Source of the DNA: an uncultured Campylobacter sp.
Lineage (GTDB): Bacteria; Actinomycetota; Actinomycetes; Mycobacteriales; Mycobacteriaceae
Direction of reading: 5' to 3'
Assembly: GCA_946221035.1 (NCBI GenBank)
Contig: CAMIME010000024.1
Coordinates: 1-34,281 of the forward strand
Length of the DNA stretch: 34,281 nt
This document shows positions 9,329 through 16,132 of the stretch, piece after piece; within the stretch, counting starts at the first letter, position 1, and each line of letters starts with the position of its first letter. A program made the position numbers and the translations under genes. The notes beneath the pieces are model-generated. The model had not been told where the DNA came from. It saw only the letters and a list, made by a program, of their open reading frames with translations, and did not search any database.

Positions 9329-9931
9329 TTACTGCTTTTTGAAGCGCTGCACCGTCTGTTGCGCCACATCCAAGGCGTCGTTGGTGAGCTGGTTGAACTG
9401 GTCCTTGCGCTGCGCCCGCATGAGCGCCTGCTGGTGCGCCTTCGCAGACTCGATCTCCAGCTGGCGCGCCTTCAACTCTTGGCGGCGCTGCACCTCCAGC
9501 TGGCGCAGGGACGGCGTGTACCAGGAGTCCGGCCCGATCTTCATCACGTAGAGAAGGATGAACAGGGTAGGGATGAGCAGCAGGAACACCGGGGACACAG
9601 TCGTCAACCCGAACGCGCCGATGGTGCCCAGCCAGAACGTGCCTGCGCGCATCCGCTGCCCGCTGCGCCGCGCCCGCATGATCTCGGCCTGTGAATACAG
9701 CACGGCTTCATTGGGCACATGCTTTTCGACGGCCCCCTGCCCCCCACCCGGCGGCAAATCCCCCAGAATCGGCTGCAAATCCGCATGGGTCTGGGCCTCC
9801 GCGACCTGGAGGCAGCGCTGGTCGAACTCCTCCATGGTCAAACGGCCCTCACCGAGGGCGCGGCCGAGGGCGTCCATGGCCTCCATGCGCTCGGCGTCGC
9901 TGATCCTGTAATTGCCGTAGGGGGTGCTCAC
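9329..9931 (-). CDS. DUF1707 domain membrane protein
   Basis: The 200-residue protein begins with RISDAERMEAMDALGRALGE followed by GRLTMEEFDQR, the DUF1707 (SHOCT-like) signature of actinobacteria. A central hydrophobic segment (GTFWLGTIGAFGLTT…VFLLLIPTLFILLYVM) forms one or two membrane helices. A long basic, Gln-rich coiled-coil-like tail ends in FKKQ. Function is unknown; DUF1707 proteins often pair with membrane or envelope functions. I chose the GTG at 9931 because DUF1707 starts right after it and a plausible promoter (TGTCCG and ATGTTA on the plus strand) sits 8 bases upstream. The frame stays open further upstream through the tandem repeat array, but that extension is repeat-derived. 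Confidence 0.75.
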   Translation of the reverse strand: MSTPYGNYRISDAERMEAMDALGRALGEGRLTMEEFDQRCLQVAEAQTHADLQPILGDLPPGGGQGAVEKHVPNEAVLYSQAEIMRARRSGQRMRAGTFWLGTIGAFGLTTVSPVFLLLIPTLFILLYVMKIGPDSWYTPSLRQLEVQRRQELKARQLEIESAKAHQQALMRAQRKDQFNQLTNDALDVAQQTVQRFKKQ

Positions 9932-9939
9932 GGTTGGAT

Positions 9940-9967
9940 ATGTTACCTGCGCGCACGACACTGTCCG
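9940..9967 (-). promoter_or_regulatory. Candidate promoter of the DUF1707-alaT unit
   Basis: On the minus strand CGGACA (9962-9967) and TAACAT (9940-9945) are separated by 16 bases. The GTG start follows 8 bases after the -10 box, giving a leaderless or near-leaderless transcript. It abuts the 23-bp repeat array. Confidence 0.45.
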
Positions 9968-9974
9968 TGCGACC

Positions 9975-10089
9975 CGAAAAAGGTAGCGCAGAAGACCCGA
10001 AAAAGGTAGCGCAGAACGCCCGAAAAAGGTAGCGCAGAAGACTCGAAAAAGGTAGCGCAGAACGCCCGAAAAAGGTAGCGTACAGGCAT
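9975..10089 (+). repeat. Five-unit 23-bp tandem repeat array
   Basis: Units start at 9975, 9998, 10021, 10044 and 10067, exactly 23 bases apart. Each begins CGAAAAAGGTAGCG. Units 1-4 continue CAGAA plus a four-base variable end (GACC, CGCC, GACT, CGCC). The fifth diverges after GGTAGCG and reads straight into the start codon of the ATPase at 10088. The array fills the divergent space between the DUF1707 gene and the ATPase. There are no unique spacers, so it is not a CRISPR array. Confidence 0.95.
10076..10087 (+). promoter_or_regulatory. Candidate -10 box of the DUF4143 ATPase inside the last repeat
   Basis: TAGCGT at 10076-10081 fits the TANNNT -10 consensus, and six bases separate it from the ATG. 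The equivalent hexamer in the other four repeats is TAGCGC, which lacks the final T. Only the last unit therefore looks promoter-competent. Confidence 0.45.
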
Positions 10090-11356
10090 GGAGTCCAAGG
10101 TCAATGACTATCTTCACCGCACCATCGATTATGAGCTTGATGAGCTTATGCCGGAGTTAGCTGCCATCGCCCTCGATGGGCCAAAAGGAGTAGGGAAAAC
10201 GGGCACCGCGGAGCGTCGATCAGCCCGGGTGATCAAGCTCGATCTCGAACCCCAGCGGGCGCTGGTCGAGAATGACCCCGAGTTCTCCACCCAACCGGGC
10301 GGCACCATATTTTTAGACGAGTGGCAGTACTATCCGCCGGTCTGGAACTTCGTCCGGAGGCAGGTGGATGCGGGTGCCGCTCCGGGCCGGTTTCTTCTTG
10401 CCGGTTCTGCAACGCCCGTTGACGCATCCGGTACCCACAGTGGGGCGGGCAGAATCGTATCGCTTCGGATGCGGCCCATGGGATTGCACGAACGGGGTCT
10501 GGAAACCCCTACGGTTTCACTGAATGACCTGCTTAACAGTCCGGAGCCCGCGGCCATTGAAGGCGAGACCTCATTCGCTATCGCCGACTACGCCGACGCG
10601 ATCGCATCGAGCGGCTTTCCCGACATCATGGGTATGTCCCTGCGATCCCAGCGCATTCAGTTGGATTCTTACCTGCAGCGTGTGATCGACCGCGACCTTC
10701 CGGATCAGGGGCTCACCGTTCGCAGCCCGGAGACGTTGAAGCGGTGGATGGCGGCATACGCTGCTGCCTCTTCCACGACCGCGAGTTACAGTCGGATCCT
10801 CGATGCCGCCACCGGCGGGGACGGTATGCAGCTGGCGAAGACCACGACCCTGCGCTACCGGGATCACCTCGCACAACTCTGGCTGCTCGATCCGGTCCCG
10901 GGCTGGACAACGTTTCGCAATCCGTTGAAGCGGGTCGCGCAGTCGCCGAAGCACCAGCTCGCAGACCCCGCTCTTGCGCTGCGCCTCCTCGGGTTGAGTA
11001 GTCCACGCCTATTGAGCGAGTCAGGGGCCCACATGTTCGGCCCGCTCTTCGAATCGCTGGTCACGCTCGGTGTCCGCACGTTAGCGCAAGCTGCTGAGGG
11101 GCGAACCTACCACCTGCGCATGGCGGACGGCTCCCACGAAGTAGATCTCATCGTGGAAGGGGAGGACGGGGCGCTGCTCGCCATTGAGGTGAAGCTCTCC
11201 CCCGTGGTGACCGACCGCGACGTGCAGCATCTGCACTGGTTGAAGGAGAAAATGCGGGGGCAAGTCTCCGATCTGGTGGTGATCAACACGGGTGCTCATG
11301 CTTACCGACGGCTCGACGGCGTCGCGGTCGTCCCACTCGCCCTCCTTGGCTTTTGA
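10088..11356 (+). CDS. AAA-family ATPase with DUF4143 domain
   Basis: The 422-residue protein has a Walker A motif GPKGVGKT (31-38) and a Walker B motif IFLDEWQ (74-80) in an AAA_14-type ATPase domain. A DUF4143 C-terminal region follows. Near residues 350-372 the sequence EVDLIV…LLAIEVKLSP has the acidic-x-K pattern of a PD-(D/E)XK-nuclease-like fold typical of this family. Such ATPases are common in bacteria and archaea, often as single scattered genes, and their biological role is unsettled. ATG 10088 follows a -10-like box by six bases, with no ribosome-binding site. The upstream 23-bp array is unusual and may be its control region or a target; that is inference. Confidence 0.85.
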   Translation: MESKVNDYLHRTIDYELDELMPELAAIALDGPKGVGKTGTAERRSARVIKLDLEPQRALVENDPEFSTQPGGTIFLDEWQYYPPVWNFVRRQVDAGAAPGRFLLAGSATPVDASGTHSGAGRIVSLRMRPMGLHERGLETPTVSLNDLLNSPEPAAIEGETSFAIADYADAIASSGFPDIMGMSLRSQRIQLDSYLQRVIDRDLPDQGLTVRSPETLKRWMAAYAAASSTTASYSRILDAATGGDGMQLAKTTTLRYRDHLAQLWLLDPVPGWTTFRNPLKRVAQSPKHQLADPALALRLLGLSSPRLLSESGAHMFGPLFESLVTLGVRTLAQAAEGRTYHLRMADGSHEVDLIVEGEDGALLAIEVKLSPVVTDRDVQHLHWLKEKMRGQVSDLVVINTGAHAYRRLDGVAVVPLALLGF

Positions 11357-11360
11357 CGCC

Positions 11361-11395
11361 AAAAAGCGCGCCGCCCAGGGGATAGGGCGGCGCGC
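11361..11395 (-). terminator. Rho-independent terminator of the phosphate operon
   Basis: A perfect 11-bp inverted repeat (GCGCGCCGCCC at 11366-11376 and GGGCGGCGCGC at 11385-11395) has an 8-base loop. On the minus strand it is followed by five T (11361-11365). It lies 36 bases after the PstS-like stop codon and also separates the convergent ATPase gene. Confidence 0.9.
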
Positions 11396-11431
11396 GAGAG
11401 GCGTCGGCGGGGAGCCGTCGATAAGCGAAGG

Positions 11432-12370
11432 CTACTGGTGCCAGCGAGCGTCGGTGCCGGTGGTCTTGTCCTCGTAGCGCTTCGCGGAGTTGGCGTACTC
11501 CTCTTCCGGGAGCTGGTAGAAGTACACGCGCGGGAGCACGGCCTCGACCTTGTCCAGGTAGGTGGTGACGAACTGGTCCACGTCCTCGCGCTCGGCCGAC
11601 TTCTTGTTCACGTAGATGAACAGCGGGCGCGCCAGCGGGTAGTTGCCGCTCTTGGTTTCCTCGGCGGTGGGTGCGACGCCGTCGACGAGCACGTTGTCGA
11701 TCTTGTTGCGCGTCGGATCCTCGGTGGCCAGGTAGTTACCGATACCCATGAACGACAGCGCGTTCTTGTCCTCGGCGACCCACTCCGACAGCTCCTGGAT
11801 GTCGTCGGTGGACTTGTAGTCGTCGCGGATCTCGTCGCCGTCGAGCACCAGCGTCTCAAACACGCCGAGGGTGCCGGAGCCCTCCGGGCGGCCGTAGAGG
11901 GTGATCTCCTCGTTCGGCCAGGACGGGTCGATGTCGGACCACTTGGTCACAGCCGACTCCTTCGACCAAATGTCGTGGAGCTGCTGGATCGTAAGGTCCT
12001 TCGCCCAGTCGTTCTCGGTGTTCTTCACCAGGGTGATGGCGTCGAGAGCGATCGGCAGCTCAACGTACTCCACCTTGTTGTCGGCGCACTGCTTCTGGAA
12101 GTCGATCGGCTCGCCCGCGCCCGGGATGACCACGGAAGCGTCGTTGATGTCGGCCTCGCCGTTGCAGAACTTCTCAAAACCGTCGGTGGAGCCGATGCCC
12201 TCGAGGTCCACGTCGAAGTCGTAACGGTCCGCCATGTAGCGGGTAATCGGCTCGACGGTGGAGGAACCGGTGGCCTTGATCGCGCCCTCGCCCGGCGTCT
12301 TCTCCGAGGAGCAACCAGCGGCGAACAGGGTGATAGCGGCCAGCGCCGCGGCGGTGAGTTGCTTACGCAT
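11432..12370 (-). CDS. PstS-like phosphate-binding lipoprotein
   Basis: The 312-residue protein begins with a lipoprotein signal (MRKQLTAAALAAITLFAAGC, lipid-carrying Cys20). It then shows phosphate-binding features of the PstS family: ATGSSTVEPIT near the mature N-terminus, a GSTDGFEKFCNGEADI segment and the YGRPEGSGT loop. It should bind phosphate outside the membrane. ATG 12370 overlaps the stop of the preceding small gene by 8 bases. It is the last gene of an operon with a Na+/phosphate symporter and a small charged protein. No PstC, PstA or PstB gene is present here, so its partner may be the symporter or an ABC permease elsewhere. The in-frame extension upstream to 12568 lies inside the neighbouring gene and is rejected. 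Confidence 0.88.
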   Translation of the reverse strand: MRKQLTAAALAAITLFAAGCSSEKTPGEGAIKATGSSTVEPITRYMADRYDFDVDLEGIGSTDGFEKFCNGEADINDASVVIPGAGEPIDFQKQCADNKVEYVELPIALDAITLVKNTENDWAKDLTIQQLHDIWSKESAVTKWSDIDPSWPNEEITLYGRPEGSGTLGVFETLVLDGDEIRDDYKSTDDIQELSEWVAEDKNALSFMGIGNYLATEDPTRNKIDNVLVDGVAPTAEETKSGNYPLARPLFIYVNKKSAEREDVDQFVTTYLDKVEAVLPRVYFYQLPEEEYANSAKRYEDKTTGTDARWHQ

Positions 12371-12734
12371 TCTTCTTGCCCTCCCGCATCTCGTTACGGA
12401 ACTCGCGCAGCATCTGGAACAGGTTCTTCCAAGCGCCCTTGCCCGTGGTCCAGTACTCGGGGAAGTGCTCGAGCTCTTCCTCCTGCTCCGGCGTGACGTT
12501 CGGGTTGATCTTCTTGTGCTCCCGCTTTGCGACGGCCGGTGCGTCCCCAGCCGGGGATTCGTCGACAAGCTGCTGCTTGTTGCGGCCGCGAGCCTCGAGC
12601 TCGGTGCGGAGTTCGGCGGCGGTCTCTTCGAGCTCGTTGAGCAGGGCCTCCAGGGCCTCGTCAGGCGCCTCGGCGTGGATCAGGTCCTGCGCGAGCGGGC
12701 TGAGGTCCGGGGTCTCGTTGGTGGGGTTCGTCAT
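12363..12734 (-). CDS. Small charged coiled-coil protein in phosphate operon, unknown function
   Basis: The 123-residue protein is acidic in the first half (ALEALLNELEETAAELRTELEARG, probably a coiled coil). The second half is mixed-charge and ends in FRNEMREGKKNA. It has no signal peptide or membrane helix, so it is likely cytoplasmic. ATG 12734 lies 10 bases after the symporter stop, with AAGGA 8 bases upstream. Its stop overlaps the PstS-like start by 8 bases. I do not recognise the family; its position suggests an accessory or regulatory partner of the symporter. Confidence 0.75.
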   Translation of the reverse strand: MTNPTNETPDLSPLAQDLIHAEAPDEALEALLNELEETAAELRTELEARGRNKQQLVDESPAGDAPAVAKREHKKINPNVTPEQEEELEHFPEYWTTGKGAWKNLFQMLREFRNEMREGKKNA

Positions 12735-12744
12735 CGAAGGTTCC

Positions 12745-14055
12745 TTACATCAGGGAGTTGGAAATGAAGACTGCCAGCAGCGGGATAGCGAAGAACACGC
12801 CACCGATATAGATGAAGACGTAGATCTTGTTCTTCTCCGCCAGGGAGGCCAACCAGTCGGAGCAGCGAGGCGGGATGCCGCGCAGGAATGGCACACCCAG
12901 GATGAGGATCGCGGAGAAAAGGTTGAACAGCGTGTGCACCAAGGCACCTGCCATCGCGGCCTGGGCTTCCGCGCCGGAGGCGGAGAACGCCGCGATCAGG
13001 CCGGTGACGGTGGTACCGATGTTCGCACCGACCACGAACGGGAACAGGGTGCGGACCTCGAACTTGCCGGAGGCGGCCAGCGGCACCGTCAGGGCGGTGG
13101 TGGTCGATGAAGACTGCACCAGGGCGGTGATCAGGGCACCGGACAGCGCACCGATGAAGGCGTTCTTGCCCAGTGCGGCGTAGAGGATGTCCTGCGCCTT
13201 GCCCACGAGCAGAGCGTTGAGGATCTTGCCGATGAAGCTGATGGACAGCAGGATCAAGACGACACCGATAACGGCGAGGACGATGCCGCCCCACGTATCG
13301 CCGAGGGGCTCGACCAGGCCACCGACCAGATCGACCAGCGGCTCGGTGATCATGTCAATGAAGTCGCCGAAGGCCTCGAAGCCCTTCGAGAACACGCTGT
13401 CACCGCCACCAGCCAACGACGGAGCGATGGCGGTTGCGGTCTTGCCCAGGAAGCCTGTGAAGATCTCGAGCGGGAAGAAGAAGGCGATGGCGATCAGGTT
13501 GAAGAAGTCGTGCACGGTCGCCATGGAGAAACCGCGCTTGAACTGCTTCTTGTTGCCGGCCAAGCCCAGCGCAACCAGGGTCGAGGTGACCGAGGTACCC
13601 ATGTTCGCACCGAACAGCATCGGAATTGCGATGTTCAGCGGCAGACCACCGGCGATCATGCCCACCACGATGGAGGTGGTGGTGGAAGAGGACTGAATGA
13701 TGGCCGTGGTGACGATACCGATCGCCAGACCCACGAACGGGTTCTCAGCGAAGGAGAAGAGCTCCTGCGCCCGGTCGCCGGCGGCCATCTTGAAGCCGTC
13801 GCCGATCATGCCCACACCGTTGAGCAGGATCCAGATACCGAGGAACACGGCGATCCAGTTCGCTACCTGCTTCGCGGTGCCCTCGAACGGAAGGAAGCCC
13901 AGCGGGTCCTCGCGTTCGTCGTCGGCATCAACGTCGTTATCTTCCAGATACTGGGTGTCCCCCAGCTCCGGGTCGGACTTGCCGGAATCTTTCCTGTGCG
14001 TTTTTACAGCGGTGCTGCCGCCCTCGGGCGCGACGCTCTTGTTGTCTTTACTCAT
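12745..14055 (-). CDS. nptA: Na+/phosphate symporter (NptA/PF02690 family)
   Basis: The 436-residue membrane protein contains the two inverted-repeat signature segments of Na/Pi cotransporters: QSSSTTTSIVVGMIAGG with GANMGTSVT in the first half, and VQSSSTTTALTVPLAAS with GANIGTTVTG in the second. The QSSS and GAN(M/I)GT motifs line the substrate site. A hydrophilic N-terminus of about 75 residues (Asp/Glu-rich) precedes the first helix; there is no C-terminal PhoU-like domain. It imports phosphate with sodium. Gene order on the minus strand is symporter, small protein, PstS-like lipoprotein. ATG 14055 is preceded by GGGAAC. The upstream region holds a PHO-box-like repeat, which supports induction by phosphate limitation. 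Confidence 0.9.
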   Translation of the reverse strand: MSKDNKSVAPEGGSTAVKTHRKDSGKSDPELGDTQYLEDNDVDADDEREDPLGFLPFEGTAKQVANWIAVFLGIWILLNGVGMIGDGFKMAAGDRAQELFSFAENPFVGLAIGIVTTAIIQSSSTTTSIVVGMIAGGLPLNIAIPMLFGANMGTSVTSTLVALGLAGNKKQFKRGFSMATVHDFFNLIAIAFFFPLEIFTGFLGKTATAIAPSLAGGGDSVFSKGFEAFGDFIDMITEPLVDLVGGLVEPLGDTWGGIVLAVIGVVLILLSISFIGKILNALLVGKAQDILYAALGKNAFIGALSGALITALVQSSSTTTALTVPLAASGKFEVRTLFPFVVGANIGTTVTGLIAAFSASGAEAQAAMAGALVHTLFNLFSAILILGVPFLRGIPPRCSDWLASLAEKNKIYVFIYIGGVFFAIPLLAVFISNSLM

Positions 14056-14102
14056 CTGTTCCCAATCGTGTTCTCGAGCAAACTGGCAAACGTGCCTCTT
14101 AG

Positions 14103-14146
14103 ACGCTAGGTGACAATTGTTTGCATTAGGTGAAGCCTGGGTGAAC
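14103..14146 (-). promoter_or_regulatory. PHO-box-like direct repeat and promoter of nptA operon
   Basis: On the minus strand GTTCACC (14140-14146) and CTTCACC (14129-14135) repeat with an 11-base period, like the PHO boxes bound by PhoP-type regulators in Streptomyces. A TAGCGT -10-like box (14103-14108) lies 20 bases downstream, and the ATG of nptA 47 bases beyond that. No good -35 box is seen, as expected for an activated promoter. Confidence 0.6.
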
Positions 14147-14191
14147 GTTGGGGAAACTTGTGAGTTTTATGTGGATTCGGAACCGGGTGGG

Positions 14192-16132
14192 CTAGTCCTC
14201 CGCGAACTGGGTCTGCTGCAGCTCCCAGTACGCCCCGCGCAACGCCATCAACTCGGCGTGCGAACCCTGCTCCACAATCCGGCCGTCGCGCATGACGAGG
14301 ATGAGGTCGGCGTCCCGGATCGTCGATAGGCGGTGGGCGATGACGAACGACGTGCGGTCCGAACGCAGCGCCTTCATCGCTTCCTGCACCAGCACCTCGG
14401 TCCTCGTATCAACGGACGACGTCGCCTCGTCGAGAATCAGCAGCGTCGGCTGCGCGAGAAACGCCCGCGCGATGGTGATCAGCTGGCGCTCGCCCGCGCT
14501 GAGCGACCCGCCGTCCTGGTCCACCACCGTGTCGTAACCATCCGGAAGCGCGCGCACGAACCGGTCCACGTAGGTCGCGCGCGCCGCCTCCAGCACCTCC
14601 TCGTCGGTGGCGTCCAACCTGCCGTAGCGGATGTTCTCCCTGATCGTGCCCTTGAACAGCACCGCGTCCTGCAGCACCATCCCCACGTGCGAGCGCAGGG
14701 TAGTGCGCGGGATATCGCGGATGTCCACCCCGTCCAGGAGAATCGCGCCGGAGTCCACCTCATAGAATCGCATGATCAGGTTCACCAGCGTCGTCTTGCC
14801 CGCACCCGTCGGCCCCACAATCGCGGCGGTCTGCCCCGGCTCGACCCGCAGGTTTAGCCCCTGGATCAGCGGGTCGTCGCCGTAGCTGAACGCCACGTCG
14901 CGGAACTCGACCTCGCCGCGCACATTGCTTATCGACGACCTCCGGTCCTCAGCGTCTTCCTCTGTGGCGTCGAGAAGCTCAAAAATGCGCTCGGCCGAGG
15001 CCACGCCGGACTGCAACATCTGCATCATGCCGGCGATCTGGCCGAGCGGCTGGTTGAACTGGCGGGAGTATTGGATGAACGCGGTGGCGTCGCCGAGCGT
15101 GAGCCTGCCTGATGCGACCTTCACCCCGCCGAGCACCGCGATGGCCACGTAGCTGAGGTAGCTGATGAACTGCATGATTGGCTGCATCGAGTTGGACAGG
15201 AACTGCGCCTTCTGCGCGGCTGCGGCGAGCTCTTCGTTGCGACGGTCGAACTCGGCGCGCATCGCTTCGGTGCGGCCGAAGATCACGGCGACGTCGTGGC
15301 CGGAGAACGATTCCTCCACGTGCCCGTTCACATCGCCGGTGGCCTTCCACTGCGTGCGGAACTGCTTCTGGGAGCGGGTGCCGATCAGCCCGACCACCAC
15401 GCCCGTCAGCGGGATGGCGAGCAGGGCAACGAGGGCCAGCTGCGGGCTGATGGCGAACATCATGACGATGATGCCCACCACCGTCAGTACCGCGCTGAAC
15501 AGGGAACCGAGAGACTGCTGCAGGGCCTGCTGGACGTTGTCCATGTCGTTGGTGGTGCGGCTCATCACGTCGCCGCGCTGGCGGGTGTCGAAGTAGGACA
15601 GCGGCAGGCGGTGCAGCTTGCGCTCCACGTCCTGGCGCAGGTTGAACACCACCCGCATGGTTAGCCGGTTCAGCACCGCCCCCTGTGCCCACATGAACAG
15701 CGACGCGACAACGTACAAGGCGAGCACCAACCCGATCAGCTGGCCCAGGCGGGTGAAGTCGATGCCGCTGCCGGGGTTGAGGTCCATCGCGGCGGCCATG
15801 TCGGCGAAGCGGTCCTGGCCGGCGGCGCGCAAACCCTCGATGGCCTGCTCTTTGGTCACACCGGGCGGCATCTGCTTCGACACCACGCCGGAGAAGATCA
15901 CGTCCATCGCCCGGCCCATCACCCGCGGCGCCCACACGCTTAAGAGCACCGACCCGATGTTCATCACCAGCACCGCAAGTAGCGCCAGCTTGTAGGGGGC
16001 GAGCAACCCGAGCAGCTGCTTCGCGCTCGGCCAGAAGTGTTTCGCTTTGCGCGGCGCCTTGCTGGAGTAGTCGTCGCCGGCCATCTTCTCTTCGTATTCA
16101 GCGAGCTGAGCGTCTGTCATCTGTTCGCTCAT
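14192..16132 (-). CDS. ABC exporter half-transporter, catalytic partner
   Basis: The 646-residue protein has six membrane helices fused to a nucleotide-binding domain. The Walker A motif is GPTGAGKTT (near residue 440), the signature is LSAGERQ, Walker B is LLILDEATSSVD with the catalytic Glu, and the switch histidine lies in IAHRLSTI. All ATP-hydrolysis residues are present. ATG 16132 overlaps the TGA of the preceding ABC gene (ATGA), so the two are co-translated. The partner has a degenerate site, so the pair should form a heterodimeric exporter of the MdlA/MdlB or TM287/288 type. Substrate is unknown; lipids or drugs are typical. An extra ~30-residue insertion lies between the first two helices (residues 80-125). 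Confidence 0.9.
   Translation of the reverse strand: MSEQMTDAQLAEYEEKMAGDDYSSKAPRKAKHFWPSAKQLLGLLAPYKLALLAVLVMNIGSVLLSVWAPRVMGRAMDVIFSGVVSKQMPPGVTKEQAIEGLRAAGQDRFADMAAAMDLNPGSGIDFTRLGQLIGLVLALYVVASLFMWAQGAVLNRLTMRVVFNLRQDVERKLHRLPLSYFDTRQRGDVMSRTTNDMDNVQQALQQSLGSLFSAVLTVVGIIVMMFAISPQLALVALLAIPLTGVVVGLIGTRSQKQFRTQWKATGDVNGHVEESFSGHDVAVIFGRTEAMRAEFDRRNEELAAAAQKAQFLSNSMQPIMQFISYLSYVAIAVLGGVKVASGRLTLGDATAFIQYSRQFNQPLGQIAGMMQMLQSGVASAERIFELLDATEEDAEDRRSSISNVRGEVEFRDVAFSYGDDPLIQGLNLRVEPGQTAAIVGPTGAGKTTLVNLIMRFYEVDSGAILLDGVDIRDIPRTTLRSHVGMVLQDAVLFKGTIRENIRYGRLDATDEEVLEAARATYVDRFVRALPDGYDTVVDQDGGSLSAGERQLITIARAFLAQPTLLILDEATSSVDTRTEVLVQEAMKALRSDRTSFVIAHRLSTIRDADLILVMRDGRIVEQGSHAELMALRGAYWELQQTQFAED
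14925..14948 (+). repeat. Dispersed 24-bp motif, copy in ABC exporter gene
   Basis: TTGCTTATCGACG followed by ACCTCCGGTCC. It is identical over all 24 bases to 19011-19034, yet lies antisense within an ABC gene, where it encodes a different peptide (RRSSISN). Confidence 0.85.

Noticed and set aside
9975..10089. CRISPR array
   Set aside because: Units are contiguous with four-base variable ends; there are no spacers and no cas genes.
9932..10117. N-terminal extension of the DUF1707 protein through the tandem repeats
   Set aside because: The added residues are translated repeat DNA (YLFRVF-like), and the DUF1707 domain begins right after the GTG at 9931.
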